Of a stretch of DNA of 64,000 bases, positions 51,138-63,066 are shown piece after piece. The position numbers and the translations under genes were made by a program. The stretch is from Melastoma dodecandrum (lineage: Eukaryota; Streptophyta; Magnoliopsida; Myrtales; Melastomataceae). Position 1 is the stretch's first letter; every line of letters starts with the position of its first letter. Below the pieces are notes generated by a model. That model saw only the letters and a list, made by a program, of their open reading frames with translations. It was not told where the DNA came from and made no database searches. Location of the stretch: assembly GCA_029817715.1 (NCBI GenBank), contig JARUPY010000397.1:6200001-6264000 (forward strand), in the 5' to 3' direction.

Positions 51138-51511
51138 GAGAGGGTTACTGACGGAGGAAGTAGTTGAAGAAGTGGAGATGAGGCTTGGAGAGATGGCTGC
51201 CGTAGCTTCTCTGGTGGAGCGGGTTCTCGGACGTTTTCTGTGTGGATCAATCTTGGCCGTTTGGTACCTTGTGAGGATAAAAGAGTTGAATCAATATTGA
51301 GCAATGTGATACTTTGGATGCATGATATGTAGTGATGCATGGTCATGTCTAATGCAAGGATTGGATTGTATTTACAATGAATTCAATCCAAGAGAAATAA
51401 AGTAAGTCAGCGAAACGTCGTTTAAGCTGAAGTTTATTACAAAGAGTATTAAAAAGTTTGACGAATAAAAGATGAAATGGGATTTGAAGCTCGTTATGAT
51501 AGAGTCGATTT

Positions 51512-52687
51512 TCAAATGCGATCCCAAGGAGTAATGCGCTTCTTCTGGAAACGGGCTGACTGGGCGTCGATGTCCTTCTGATGTTTTGGGGGAAGGTCGA
51601 ACTCTTTCTCTGTGAGAGTCATCCACACGCGTGCGAAGTGTGTCGTTGCTCGCCGAATTATGCCCCTTGGTGGCGGGTTATCTAGGTCGATCGGATCAAA
51701 TGGTTTAGTTGGTGCTGCTCTGATCCGGGGAATTCCTCCGAACTGGTGCATGACCCGTGCTGGACAGTAGTAAGACGTCCCGGTGATCCCGACGATTGGG
51801 ATGTAATCTCCATCTAGGGAACTTATGATGGCCCAGTCCACGTCGAAGCATTTGGCCATCTGATAGAAGTCCTCAGGCTCCAGAGAGCGGAAGAGAGCTC
51901 GGACACCAGCAAAGGTACGAGTCGGAAGGCGAGCACGTCCCGATATGCGGTCGAGCAAGTCTGGAAATTGTTCTCGTCTGAACGATTCTCCGGTGATGCC
52001 GACATGGATATAGAACCATGCCTGGAGTAATGTCGGGCTGAAGGTGAACTTGTGATTCTGCACCCCCTATCTAGCTCTGCGCGCAATTCGGGTGAGGCTG
52101 TGATTTGTTTCGCCGACCAGGTTGGGAAGAAACGGTCTTCCTTCGATGATTGCTTTTGTCAGGTAGATTGTTCGCTTGTTGAGCAATGCCTCACTGTATG
52201 GGTAGAGTATCGTCCCTGTGAACAAGAGGATAAAGGCCCTTGCTGATCCTTGACCGTCTCCCATGTGTGGCTCATACGGCGTGTTGCGTAACTCGAAGAG
52301 CTTGTTGACGTTGATATGTCCTTCCACGGTAAACAAGCTAGGTACCACTGCTGGTGAGATTTGAAGGAAACGAGCAATGTAGTTCCTCGGCCTGTCATCG
52401 TAAGGTAGGGGAAGGATTCCCGAGTGAGGAGGTAGTGCCGAGAGATCGCCGTATTCTTCGTAAGTCGGCGCCAGTTCCAAAGCTCCAAATCTGAAGGTAT
52501 AGCTCTCGGGGTCCCAGCGAGCGACGAGATGCTGAAGTAGGAACCAGTCGACTTCCATGCGGATGAGGTGAAAGAGACCTCCAAGCTTTTGTTGCACGAA
52601 CTCCCTTTCCGAGGGTCTGAGCACCTCGAGCCACCGTCGAAGCAAATCCGTAGATGGAATCCCCTTGCGTAGCGCTATTGACTCCAT
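51512..52687 (-). pseudogene. Ogre ORF1 (upstream accessory ORF), one nonsense codon
   Basis: Starts MESIALRKGIPSTDLLRRWL. It includes FGALELAPTYEEYGDLSAL and YIHVGITGESFRREQ and ends RFQKKRITPWDRI. A single in-frame TAG at 52067-52069 interrupts an otherwise continuous frame of about 390 codons. This protein lies upstream of gag and is diagnostic of Ogre elements. Its biochemical role is unknown. Confidence 0.82.
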
Positions 52688-53369
52688 GAGATGAACCTAC
52701 AAGCTTGGACGTCATTCAATTGTAACAACAATCCAATCCAAATCCTAATATGAGGTGAATTTGCATGCGAATTATTTACGTTTGAAGAGTGATAATATTG
52801 ACCAAATATGTTGATGCATCGATTTTTGCATAGCAGGCACTCATGCAGAATGAATGTTAATGGATGCAGTAATGTAAATAGTGGAGATAGGGAAGGGAGA
52901 AAGAGAGTTGAGGAAACCCCCGCAACCAACCCAAACCGCTGCAAAAATGAACAAAATTAGTTATTACGATTTATCGCATACAAAACATACCTGAGACCTG
53001 TCCCTGCACAGGCAGCAGTCACTTAGTAACAAACAAATGCATATGCGGCGTCTGGTACCTGTAGTGGACAAACAATACTAGACTCTCGGATGAAGGCTTC
53101 TAAACCTCCCTCGGACTGAGGGAGGCGGGGCCCCGGCCAAAAACCATACCGCAAATAGCAGCAGGCTGAGCCTTTCGGTGACCCCCCTAAAAATCCTAGC
53201 CCCGGGTTCGGGCATACCTAGATATGCCTAGGAAAGCAGTAAACAAACACAGCCATGAGAGCATACAAAGGGCACCGAGCCAAGCAATTACATGCGCAAA
53301 CAAAAACTCCTCTCCGCATGTGGATTAAAAATGTAAGAGCGTTCGAAAGGAATCCACATGTAGAGTCCC
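52688..53369 (-). other. Ogre 5' untranslated internal region
   Basis: About 680 bp between the primer site and ORF1. No ORF of note. Confidence 0.6.
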
Positions 53370-53390
53370 CAGCGGAGTCGCCATCCGGGA
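53370..53390 (-). other. Ogre primer binding site
   Basis: Directly inside the 5' LTR the minus strand reads tccggatggcgactccgctg (allowing for the adjacent bases), then ggga. TGGCGACTC-type sites are usual for Ogre elements and are thought to pair with a tRNA-Arg. The tRNA pairing is from memory. Confidence 0.65.
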
Positions 53391-56300
53391 TGTACGCGCG
53401 CCTTCCGGCCTAGCACGCGCGCGGCGGTTCGGACGACCCGAGGATCCGGGCCCGCTCCCCTAGAGTCTTCCGGTCGGCGTCGCGACTCGAGCGTCGAACG
53501 CTGCGGAAAAGACCAGGGTGGTTCCTCCTTCGATTCCTGACCGGGTCTGCCCAGACTCTTCGCCGATCGTCTCCATGCTCCTTAAGAGGCGACGGGCGAA
53601 AAGAAGCGCATGGCCCGAGGAGGAAGCTTCGGGAGGTTCCAGGAGCGGCTCGTGTCGCCGTCACCTCATCCAAAATGACTTCGTAAAAAATGTGTTGTTT
53701 AACCTAGGTAAACTATTACGGAGTCGCCACCGACTTATTTAAGTGTGGTTTAAGTCGGAAAAACCAGAGTAGATTCGGGGATTCCTAGTTACTAACTCTT
53801 ACATCTAAACATGCGAAAAGGTGGCGTTTGCTCCAAAAGGTTTGCTTTTGGTTAACGGGTGTTGGACCCGATTCAGGCGTTGGACCCGAACTCATGTATG
53901 TTTGTTTAACAATCGCATACGACGATAAACCTATGGGCCTAAGGCATGCGGACAGGCACATACAATTATTGAGATCAAAGGGAGCGGGGAAGGGTGGTGA
54001 TTGCGGGCCTATGCCCTTGGGCCCACAATCCGTTACATGTGGAAATAATAAAAAATCGGGAGGCCCGCACCTCCCTCATGTACCTGAGATGACGGTTGGG
54101 GCCGCTTTTGAGACGTATTTCCTCCATGTGTTTCCTCATACGCCTCTGGTTTTAAGTTTTATCCTTAGAAATCCTTTCCCGGGCATGCTCGGGATCAAAC
54201 AGATTTTGCACATGTAAAAGAAATAAGAAGAGTGGGATTAGATCATTTTTAATGCAACATAAGACATTATCAGATTTCGTTTTTTTTTTGTTTATAAGTT
54301 AAAGGTAATTATAATTTATTTATTTATTTATTTAAAAAAATAAATAAATCATGATGCCAAATAGGTTTATGTAAAACCAAAAATAAAAAATAAAAATTAA
54401 AAAAATTAAAAAAATATATATAAAAAAAAATCGATATCAAAGGTTGAATCTGATGTAATTTAACTTTTTTTTTTTTTTAAAAAAAAAAAATGTTGAGTCC
54501 TCGTTAACAACCATTTCAATAAAACATTAAAATAATAAATTAATTAAATAAAAAAATAATAATAAAAATAAAATAGAACAAAACTTTGGCAACCCACGGA
54601 GTTAACACACCCATTTCATTTAGATAACTTGCAGAAACACCATCACGGGAAAAGGAAATCGACCTGATTCATGATGTAGACTCAAGCTTCGAGGATCTGT
54701 AGATCGCCGTCAGTGTGTCGTGGAGGGGGGGTGCCAGCCCATCACTAGCCGCTGAACCGTTTCTGCGAGCGACGACGAGGATGGGTCGTCACGAAGCCGC
54801 CGAGTGGGACGCCGGAGAGGAGCGGATCTGCCATCGTCAAGTGCGGGGACGTCGAAGAGTGAGTCTGGCCGCAGACCTTTGGGACGGCGAGGATTTGATT
54901 GTTGATCCTGGAGGGCGTCGAAGCCAGAGGGTAGATCTAGCCGAAGTCGGATCATCACGGAGGGCGCGGCATCCTTGGTGCTTGAACTCAGGAAAGGTCG
55001 GGGTTCACCGAGAAGGGGCATGGGTCGCCGCTGTCCGGTCCAGGTGAGTCGCCGTGTCGACAATGGAGATGCCGTCGTGGGTTTTGGTGGCAGGACGGCA
55101 AAATGAAGAGGAGATGGACCAGATGAGCTGCTGTCGCCGGACGAACTTGGGATGCCGGAAGGTGGCTCGCCGTTGCTCGATCTGTGGAGAGAGGTCGCTA
55201 AGAAGCTCGTGGGTCGGCATAGGAGCTGAGATCATAGGAGCCGGTTACTGCTAGGGTCCCGGGGACGCCGGGAGGGGAGTGGACTAGCCACCGCGAAATC
55301 GGGGAGGAGGGAAGGACGGCTTTGGCGCTGGTCACCGCTTTGGAGTGTTGGTCTGAAAATTTTTTTTTTCTGTATGAACAAGTAAATAGGTTAGAAGACA
55401 AAATGACTTCCCGCGGTGCCGATGTACACCCACGAGAAGTTTCTAACATCTGCTTTGTCGATAGCATAACCGAGGTTTTAGAAGGATTCGCTATTTCGGT
55501 TTAGAAGACAGTCGTCAAAGCAGCAAGACATGGGAGCGTCAGGTTCGATTTCTTGTCTCATAACTCCTTGGATCGAATTGGTGATGTTGTCGTCGTTTTT
55601 CTCTGTCGGTGGGCTGGTTCTACAGGGAGGATCATTCCATTGTTGATACGGGGGATGTGCCAGGAGACTGGGTTTGAGTTGGTGACGCCGGGATTTCCTC
55701 GTCGATGTTAGACCTACCTTGGGAGGGGCTGGATGCAGGGGAGGAACAATCTTCCGAATGTCAAGGCTGTGAGGATGGCGAAGACGCGGCAAGGGCGGAT
55801 TAGGGACTTGTGTTTCTCTGGTGAAGTGGTTCCTGGTTCTGAAGGGTGAGCGATGCCTCTTTTTCTTGTGCGTGTGTGTCTCTTGATTTATAGCCGCTCT
55901 CAATAAAAATCAGTCGTAGGTTACGAAACTCTTCGCATGAAGACATTAATTCCAGTCGTTACGATTCTTCGGCAATTTCTTCTGTCTTCTCTTCCGTTAC
56001 ATGGACTGGTTTGAAGGCCTGGTGAAGGCATTAAAGCCACATTGCAGCTTGCTCTCTGTAACATTTAGTCCTCATTTGATGACAGCCCAAATACAAGTAA
56101 AAATGCAAGAGTTTTAATGTGGCCTCCGCAAAGCCCGGCCAGCTGTGTAATTTGGCCATTATAGTGGACGTATCCCCCACCTCCGCAGCTTCGTTCCCTC
56201 CTCCTTTTGACAAATTTGTATTGCCACCACATGACCGATAACAACAGTATCCCCCCCCCCAAGAGCAGGGCCGATTGTTGTAACCAGCTTGGTTCACTTC

Positions 56301-56397
56301 TTCCTTCCATAGTTGCAAAACAGGAAACCAACAGAGCTCAGGGTGGAATTTGTGCTGTTTGCTTGGTTGGGTAGATAAGGAATTTGGGGTATTTACA
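53391..56397 (-). repeat. Ogre 5' LTR (right copy)
   Basis: 3007 bp, near-identical to 38676-41693 over most of its length but clearly diverged between about 53,860 and 54,110. It is the copy that would drive transcription. Confidence 0.95.
55886..55893 (-). promoter_or_regulatory. Putative TATA box of the Ogre 5' LTR
   Basis: Minus-strand ctataaat within 'cggctataaatcaagag', about 0.5 kb into the LTR. The same motif is at 41183-41190 in the other copy. Confidence 0.5.
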
Positions 56398-58152
56398 CTA
56401 TACATGTACAAAACTTCAAAACCTGCAGAAACATTAACAACGACGCACGTTAGTCATAAAAGAGTGAATACTATCTCTAGTTCATTTTTCCTGCCACGTT
56501 TTCAACGTCATCATTCCCATAGAGCCCCATTCCGTATTTCGTCCCACAAACCGACATTTCCGTCGTTTCACCGTTCAAGTAGAGGAGTACGTTTCCCACT
56601 TAGTTCGCTATACGAGACTCTCATTTCCAGCCTCTAAATTCTTCCCAAGACTCCTTCCGTCTTGCTAATACTTCAACGAGTCTCCCTCGTGATTTACGGA
56701 CGAACCCCGTCCATGTACATCTCCCACGATTCTAACCCACATCACTCTTTCGCGGTCCTTTCTTTAGGCCCTTCGACAAGCCTTACAAGACTCCCGGCCA
56801 GGCATTTTGGGGTCACTAAATTCACCGTGCCCCTGACCCAAGGATGTCCGAGTCCCGCCACCCAAGTTCCGTCATTGTACGCCCCATCTTCCGCGTGTCA
56901 GCGACTTCATTCCAACATCACTTCTGCGATGTTGTTTTGCCTGACTTAGCCTTCAAGGCAGTCCCTCCTCTAGACTTCCCGTCATACCCTCACCAAATTT
57001 TAAGTGAGCATAATATGCCTCGCCATGCACGTACAAGCAAATGCACTCGCACACACATTCCATTCTCCACGGAATCACATCTCGTTATCATATTTCAAGC
57101 AAGAAACGAGGTTTATCCCCATTAACCCTAGGAGATTGCTTCGTTAAGAGCCAGGTCGGGATGGCTTCCCCCCCACATCCAGGGGAGCCGACCATCTTTC
57201 AACACCAAGAGGTCAGGAAGATCCTTCCCACTTTCAAGGCTGAATCTTCACTTCCCCTTGCTCAACGCCCCAAATATTGAATACTAACACCACAACAACC
57301 CAAATAATAACACACATGGGCTGCGGGCATATGGCCATTAAGAAAAATGCGCAAGACAAGGGAAGAGAACGCGTACCTCGTGCTCGTATCTCTCACTAAC
57401 TCCACCAGCTCTTCCCTTCTCCGAAGTACTTCGCCATGGAGCAAACGAGCTTCGGACGCCGTCCTTGGTTTCTTCGTGCCACTCAAATCAAGCTTCCAAG
57501 TCAACGAGCTCCCCTTCCACCACGCTTTTCTCTTCTTCTTGATCGTCTTCCCTCTACGGATGTGAAGAGGAAGATGAATCGGAAATAAAAATATCTCTCC
57601 TCCCCACTTTTTAATTCCAGGCGGAGATATCAAAGGGGGATAAAATTCCTTTTCTTTCTTTCCCCTTAAGCTACGGATGCCCCATGAGGATTTTTTTTTA
57701 AGGGAAATCAATTCCCTTTGTTGTAAAGTACTCTCATGTGAACCTCCCCCCTTCACAAGATTGTTGATAAATTATTATGACATCATTATTAGTAAGCCAT
57801 GTCAAAATGAGATCATTTACTTTTGTCCAATTATAGTTAATTCTCCCTTAAGGCTAGTGGGGAAAGTTTCCCACCCCAAGACAAGGATAATCCAACGGTG
57901 GTGAATAAGGTCAAAGTTAAATAGTCCAAGGTAAATCGAGGGAGGAGATGTGTGGTTGCAAGTCAACACCCCTCTCTTAAAGGGCCAAATGATGGTCAAA
58001 TGGGATGTTGGAGAGTTGACTCAAATCTTTTCGTTATACAAGCACACTCATAGACACTTGGTTCTACATGAATTCTCGTTAATATTACTTGTTTAATAAC
58101 ATTCTAATTTCTGCTTACACGAGTCGAAATTACCAAAATATGGGTCGTTACA

Positions 58153-58734
58153 ATTCGTCACTCGAGAAGACATGAGCTCATCTTGAGATCGAGAGATAGG
58201 GGTCGTCTCGAGAACAGCTCTCTCCGGGGAAACTTGAGATCATCCAAAGTCGAGGCTTCTTGATTGACGGACGACCTAGCCGATGTCAAGCCCAGTTTCT
58301 TTAGTTTATAACTTTTGGACTTGTTTTAATTATTGTTTGGTTTTTCTAATTTGGGGTTAATTGAGATTTAGGGTTGGCCCATAGCTCTTCTATAAATAGG
58401 ACCTTTGTGATTAGGGTCATGAGAAGAATCTTTTGAATTTATTACCCAAATTTGGCAGCCGTCAAGTTCTTCGTGAGCTTTGCGCAACTTCTCTTATCGT
58501 TTGGTAGATTTCAAGCGTGACGAGATTTTATATGAGCATCCCCATAATCAGTAGTGTTTCTGTATCTGGTTGTATGGCGTTCAACCCTCGTGACGGTCCT
58601 AGTGATGCTTAAGATGTATCCGTGGCAGCCCGAGTCCTATCCCTATCGTTCGTTTCGGTTTGTTTTGTCGTTCCCGTTTCTTCAGTTTAGCCATTGCCGT
58701 TGTTTTTCCCTTTTCCGCGGCTGGGAACGCATCA
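58153..58734 (+). repeat. Chromovirus-like gypsy 5' LTR, right fragment
   Basis: Resumes at ATTCG and runs parallel to 63191-63775 ('attcgtcactcga', 'ttttggacttgttttaatta', 'gtgacggtcctagtgatgct'). It contains a TATA-like 'ctataaata' near 58,391. It ends ...gcatca, followed by the primer-site-like tggtattcgagc. Confidence 0.85.
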
Positions 58735-58736
58735 AT

Positions 58737-58750
58737 TGGTATTCGAGCGC
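58737..58750 (+). other. Primer binding site-like sequence of the gypsy element
   Basis: tggtattcgagcgc lies two bases after the end of the 5' LTR. It resembles a mutated tRNA-Met type site (tggtatcagagc). Confidence 0.55.
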
Positions 58751-58814
58751 ATGGTTGTTGAGAGAGTAGGTTGTCGTAGAGTGCAAGGTTGTTGTTGAGC
58801 GTAAGGTGGAAGTA

Positions 58815-59826
58815 ATGCCGAATAGATTCCTACGTGGGATGACGCTGGAGGAGGCCCGTTCGACTCGTTTAGAACATGAGGTTGGAGAGTTACGTCGTCA
58901 GATGTAGCAGCTCTTGGAAGAAAGGAGGCAATGTGAATATAGTATCCTCGATATTTTGAGGACGCGGAAGAAAATCCGTTTGTGGATAGATATGGGGATG
59001 ATGAGAGTCCTAGGAGATCAACTCGAGACGAGGAGAGTCCCAGAGGCAAAATCGAGAATGTCAACACTGAGGAATTTCTTGATTGGCATCATGCCGTTGA
59101 AAGGGTGTTCGATTATGAGGAGATTCCTGAGGAAAGGCGAGTCAAGGTGATAGCCCTTCGACTTTGAAAGTAAGCTAGTTTATGGTGGGAGAACTTGAAT
59201 CAACATCGTCTCAAGAAGGGAAAGAGGAGATTCGTTCGTGGGAGAAAATGAAAAGGGAGATGAAGAAGAGGTTTCTGCCAGAGCGGTATCGACATGACTT
59301 GTTTATCATATTGAACTTGCTTCAGCAGTCTTCGAGTGTTTCTGAGTACACTCGCGAGTTCGAGCAATTGATGTTCCAGTGTGACATAGTTGAACCCACT
59401 GAACAAACCATTGCGAGGTATATTAAAGGGCTGAAAACCCATGTGGCGGACGCTGTCGAGTTGCATCCTTATTGGATTTTCGCCGATGTATGCAACTTAG
59501 CTCATAAAGTCGAGAAGCAACAAGCTAGGAGAACGCTTGTGAGACTGGCTGTGAGGAGTACTCCTTTCAGGAAAGGGAGTTCGTCCTCGAGACCAATTCA
59601 AGTTCGTCCTCGAGAACTCCAATTTCGAGTAAGAATAAGGACAAGGCCTAGGTGGAAGTTCGACCGGCCCCAAACAGTGGTGTCTCGAAAAGGTGCTTTA
59701 AGTGCCAAGGAGTTGGGCATATAGCTTCTGAGTGCCCAAATCGACGGACTGTTACTATTATGAAGCTTTCAGAGGATGATAAGATGTTTGGTCGAGACCC
59801 ATCTGGGATGGCCAGGAAGAAGTTGT
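58815..59826 (+). pseudogene. Chromovirus-like gag, disrupted
   Basis: Begins MPNRFLRGMTLEEARS and meets an in-frame TAG near 58,903. A gag domain is readable at 59182-59640 (WEKMKREMKKRFLPERYRHD, then FEQLMFQCDIVEPTEQ). After a frame change a CCHC knuckle CFKCQGVGHIASEC is visible at about 59,697-59,740. Confidence 0.78.
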
Positions 59827-59939
59827 GAAGGAACCCAATGATGGCGAGTTGTTGGTCATTCAAAAAACACTTAATGCAAATGTGGTGCCTGATGAAGTCG
59901 ACTAACGGGAGAGGATATTTCAAACTAGATGCACCGTAC

Positions 59940-60375
59940 AGGAAAAGGTGTGTCATGTGATTGTAGACAATGAAAGTTGTACCAATGTGGCGTCTACTAC
60001 CATGGTCGAGAAACTGAAGTTATCGGCTAAGCCATATCCTCGACCATACAAGCTTCAATGGTTGAGCAAAGAGAGTGATATCAGGGTGACTAAGCATGTG
60101 TTGGTTTCGTTGAGTATTGATCAGAGCTACAAGCACACGGTGACTTGTGATGTCGTACCTATGGATGCGTGTCATTTGTTGTTGGGAAGGCCTTGACAAT
60201 ATGATCGGCGAGCAGTTTATGACATGTACAAGAATACGTATTCCATTACTCTTGATCAGAAGAAGATTACTTTTTTGCCCTTGACCACCCAAGCACTAGC
60301 CAAACCGTCGCAAGGAGATCAAACTCGAGATGTCAGTTCGAAGTTTGTAGAGTTGACTAGAGATATTCGATAGGA
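59940..60375 (+). pseudogene. Chromovirus-like aspartic protease, disrupted
   Basis: CHVIVDNESCTNVASTTMVE has Asn where the catalytic D-S/T-G motif should be (D-N-E), followed by VVPMDACHLLLGRP and an in-frame TGA at about 60,196. Further downstream stops follow. Confidence 0.75.
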
Positions 60376-60514
60376 GAAGTACGTATACATGTCGATATTA
60401 TTAAGGTCGTTCGAGCTTTTCCTGGGAGTATGGCATGGGTTAGGGAGAGCTAATGCTTTTTGGGTATTTTGGTTGTACATTGCTTTATTCACCATGTACG
60501 AGGATCCCCGCTAA

Positions 60515-60530
60515 GCATCCATGGCTGAAT

Positions 60531-60564
<34 letters not shown>

Positions 60565-60588
60565 TAAGTTCAATTCCTATTGGATGCA
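60515..60588 (+). tRNA. Plastid-type tRNA-Ile(CAU) sequence inside the gypsy element
   Basis: 74 nt with a perfect 7-bp acceptor stem (GCATCCA/TGGATGC), anticodon loop ctcataa (CAT) and T-loop ttcaatt. It is almost identical to the plastid trnI-CAU as I recall it. Two changes in the T-stem (gtaag/cctat) leave one A-C mismatch and one wobble pair, so it is probably a non-functional nuclear copy. It lies between protease and RT sequences of the retroelement, with AT-rich DNA to about 60,890. How much of the surrounding DNA is plastid-derived is not determined. Confidence 0.7.
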
Positions 60589-60889
60589 CGCCAATGGCCG
60601 CCTTTCTGCTAAACAGAATGTATTGAACTCATAATTCATTAGATACTTTTTATGAATGTCAACTAAGTATCGTACGTAAATTGCTCCAAAATTCCTAATC
60701 CTAATAAAAATAATACTTATTAGTATTTTCGAATTAGCTAGCAAATTCTCTTCGTTGAAGAGATTATGGGAATGAACCCACCCCTAGTATATATTTATAA
60801 TATATAATAATATTCTATATTATATATATAATAATATAAGAAAATATATCTATTAATAAGCTATTATTAGCTTGAGGAAGGAAATGAGC

Positions 60890-63060
60890 AATCCTCGACT
60901 TGTCCCCTCGAGTTCGAGCCCTTCTAAGAGAATTCGAGGATGTGTTTCCCGAGGAGATGTCGGGAGGACTTCCTCCGCTGAGGGACATACAACATCTGAT
61001 CGACCTCATTCCTGGAGTGTCGCTGCCTAATCGACCTGTGTATCGATGTAATCCCGACGAGACGAGGGAGCTGCAACGACAGGTTGATGAGGTCATTGAA
61101 CAGGGTTGTTCGAGAAAGCCTCAGCTCGTGTTCATGGCGGATGTGTGTCGACAGTCGAGCAATCAATAAGATCACCGTCAAGTATCGATTTCCCATTCAT
61201 CGTCTTGATGATATGCTCGATGAGTTGCATGGGTCGACATTATTCTCGAAGGTGGACCTACGAGTGGATATCACCATATTCGGATGAAGGAAGGAGACAA
61301 GAGGAAGACGACATTCAAGACCAAATTCGGGTTGTACGAGTGGATGGTTATGCCATTTGGTGTCTCGAATGAGCCGAATACCTTCATGCGACAGATGAAC
61401 TACGTGTTTTGTTCTTTCATTAGCAAATTCGTGGATGTTTATTTTGATGATATTCTTGTATATAGCCGCAATGAGGAGGAACACATTGACCACCTTAGAT
61501 AGTTGTCCGAGAAGTTAAGGGAACAACATCTATTCGGGAACAACAAGAAGTGCGAGTTCTCGACTTCCAATCTTTTCTTTCTAGGGTATGTCATCTCGAG
61601 AGAAGGAATTCAGGTGGATGATAGTAAAGTAGCTATTATTCGAGATTGGCCTATTCCCAACACAGCTCATGACTTCCGGAGCTTTCATGGCCTAGCATCA
61701 TTTTATCAGAGGTTCATCAAGGACTTCAGTTCGATTGCAGCCCCAATGAAAGAGTGTTTGATGGGGACGTCCTTCGAGTAAACTCCCGCGGCTCAATCTA
61801 GTTTTGAGTTGCTCAAGAGTCGTCTATGCGAAGCGCCTGTATTGGCCCTCCCTGACTTTGAGAATGTGTTTGAAATCGAGTGTGACACCTCAGGAGTAGG
61901 GATTGGAGGCGAACTGTTGCAAGAGGGTCGACCAGTCTCATATTTCAGCGAGAGGTTAAATGGTTCTCGACTGAATTACTCGACCTGTGAGAAGGAAAAG
62001 CTTAATCGACGACATGCAAAGTGGATGTAATTTCTCCAATCATTCACTTTCGTCTTGAAGCATAAGTCTATAGTGAAGAATGTTGTAACAGATGCATTGT
62101 CGAGAAAATCAATTCTTATGGCCAAAATGGAATCGAAGTTGATTGGATTCGAGATGTTGAAAGTGTTGTATTCGAGTTATGCAGACTTTGGAGAGGTGTA
62201 TAAGGGATGTCTCGAGAAGTCTTGTGAGCATTATCACCTGTCTAATAGATTTCTTTTTCGAGGCGTTAAGTTATGCATTCCTCGAAGTTCTATCCGAGAG
62301 CATCTTATTCAAGAGGTACATGGAGGTGGACTCGCTAGACACTTAGGAGTTGGAAAAACTCTTGAGATGCTTCAGGAACATTTCTTCTGGCCTCGAATGG
62401 CTAAGGACATACACAAGTTAGTCCGACGTTGTGTAACTTATCAACTCACAAAGAGTCACGTCCAACCCCATGGTCACTATACACAACTACCTATAGCTGA
62501 ACGTCCATGGAAGCATGTGAGCATGTATTTCGTCCTTGAATTGCTACGAACACAACAACAGAAGGACTCAATCATGGTTGTTGTGGATCGGTTCTCGAAG
62601 ATCGCGCACTTCGTTGCTTGAAGAAAGACGGATGATGCTTCTCACGTAGCAGTTCTTTATTTTCGAGAGATCGTTCGTCTGCATGGGGTCCGAATGTCGA
62701 TCATGTCGGATCGAGATGCCAAGTTTTTAAGCTATTTCTGGAAGACGCTTTGGCACAAACTCGGGACAAAGCTATTGTTCAGCACCACTTGCCATCCACA
62801 GACAGATGGGAAAACTGCGTGAACAAGACTATGGGAAGTCTACTTTTAGCTATGGTGTCTAAGAATCAGAAGGATTGAGACATCAAACTCGCTCAAGTTT
62901 AATTTGCTTATAATCGAGCCCCTCATTCGACAACTTGAGCTACTCCATTTGAAGTGGTGTATGGTGTTCACCTGAGGATTCCCGTCGAGTTACTGCCAAT
63001 GCCTTATCAGGGCATTCTCGAGAAAACACGATTTAAATGTTATCACGGGAGAGGAAAGTA
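60890..63060 (+). pseudogene. Chromovirus-like RT, RNase H and integrase, disrupted
   Basis: Fragments in shifting frames. [59 protein letters not shown] and the catalytic [18 protein letters not shown]. RNase H region: [20 protein letters not shown] and [20 protein letters not shown]. Integrase: GGLARHLGVGKTLEMLQEHF, then [33 protein letters not shown] and SDRDAKFLS. Stops occur at about 61,500, 61,779, 62,028 and 62,619, with more beyond 62,800. The RT N-terminal part is missing some residues. This copy is dead. Confidence 0.85.
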
Positions 63061-63066
63061 AGAGTG

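Larger units (their letters stand above)
38676..56397 (-). mobile_element. Ogre/Tat-type Ty3/gypsy retrotransposon, 17.7 kb
   Basis: Two direct LTRs (38676-41693 and 53391-56397) bounded by TG/CA in + orientation and flanked by CTATA duplications (38671-38675 and 56398-56402). The coding strand is minus, so the right LTR is the 5' LTR. Order in the element: 5' LTR, primer site, ORF1, gag, protease with G-patch, RT, RNase H, second (archaeal-like) RNase H, integrase, polypurine tract, 3' LTR. The extra ORF1 before gag, the very long LTRs and the dual RNase H identify the Ogre/Tat lineage. ORF1 and the RT-integrase junction carry disabling mutations. Confidence 0.93.
38469..58152 (-). mobile_element. 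Solo LTR (TGTAACGACCC type), split by the Ogre element
   Basis: Termini TG at 38469 and CA at 58151-58152, flanked by perfect ATTCG duplications (38464-38468 and 58153-58157). Without the Ogre insertion it is about 1.96 kb: 38469-38675 plus 56403-58152. Read on the minus strand it starts TGTAACGACCCATATTTTGG, a common start for large plant gypsy LTRs. No second LTR or internal region is present, so it looks like a recombination-derived solo LTR. A stop-free frame at 57262-57756 is taken as LTR noise. Confidence 0.75.

Noticed and set aside
57262..57756. 164-codon minus-strand ORF
   Set aside because: It lies in the solo LTR, has low-complexity composition and no recognisable domain.
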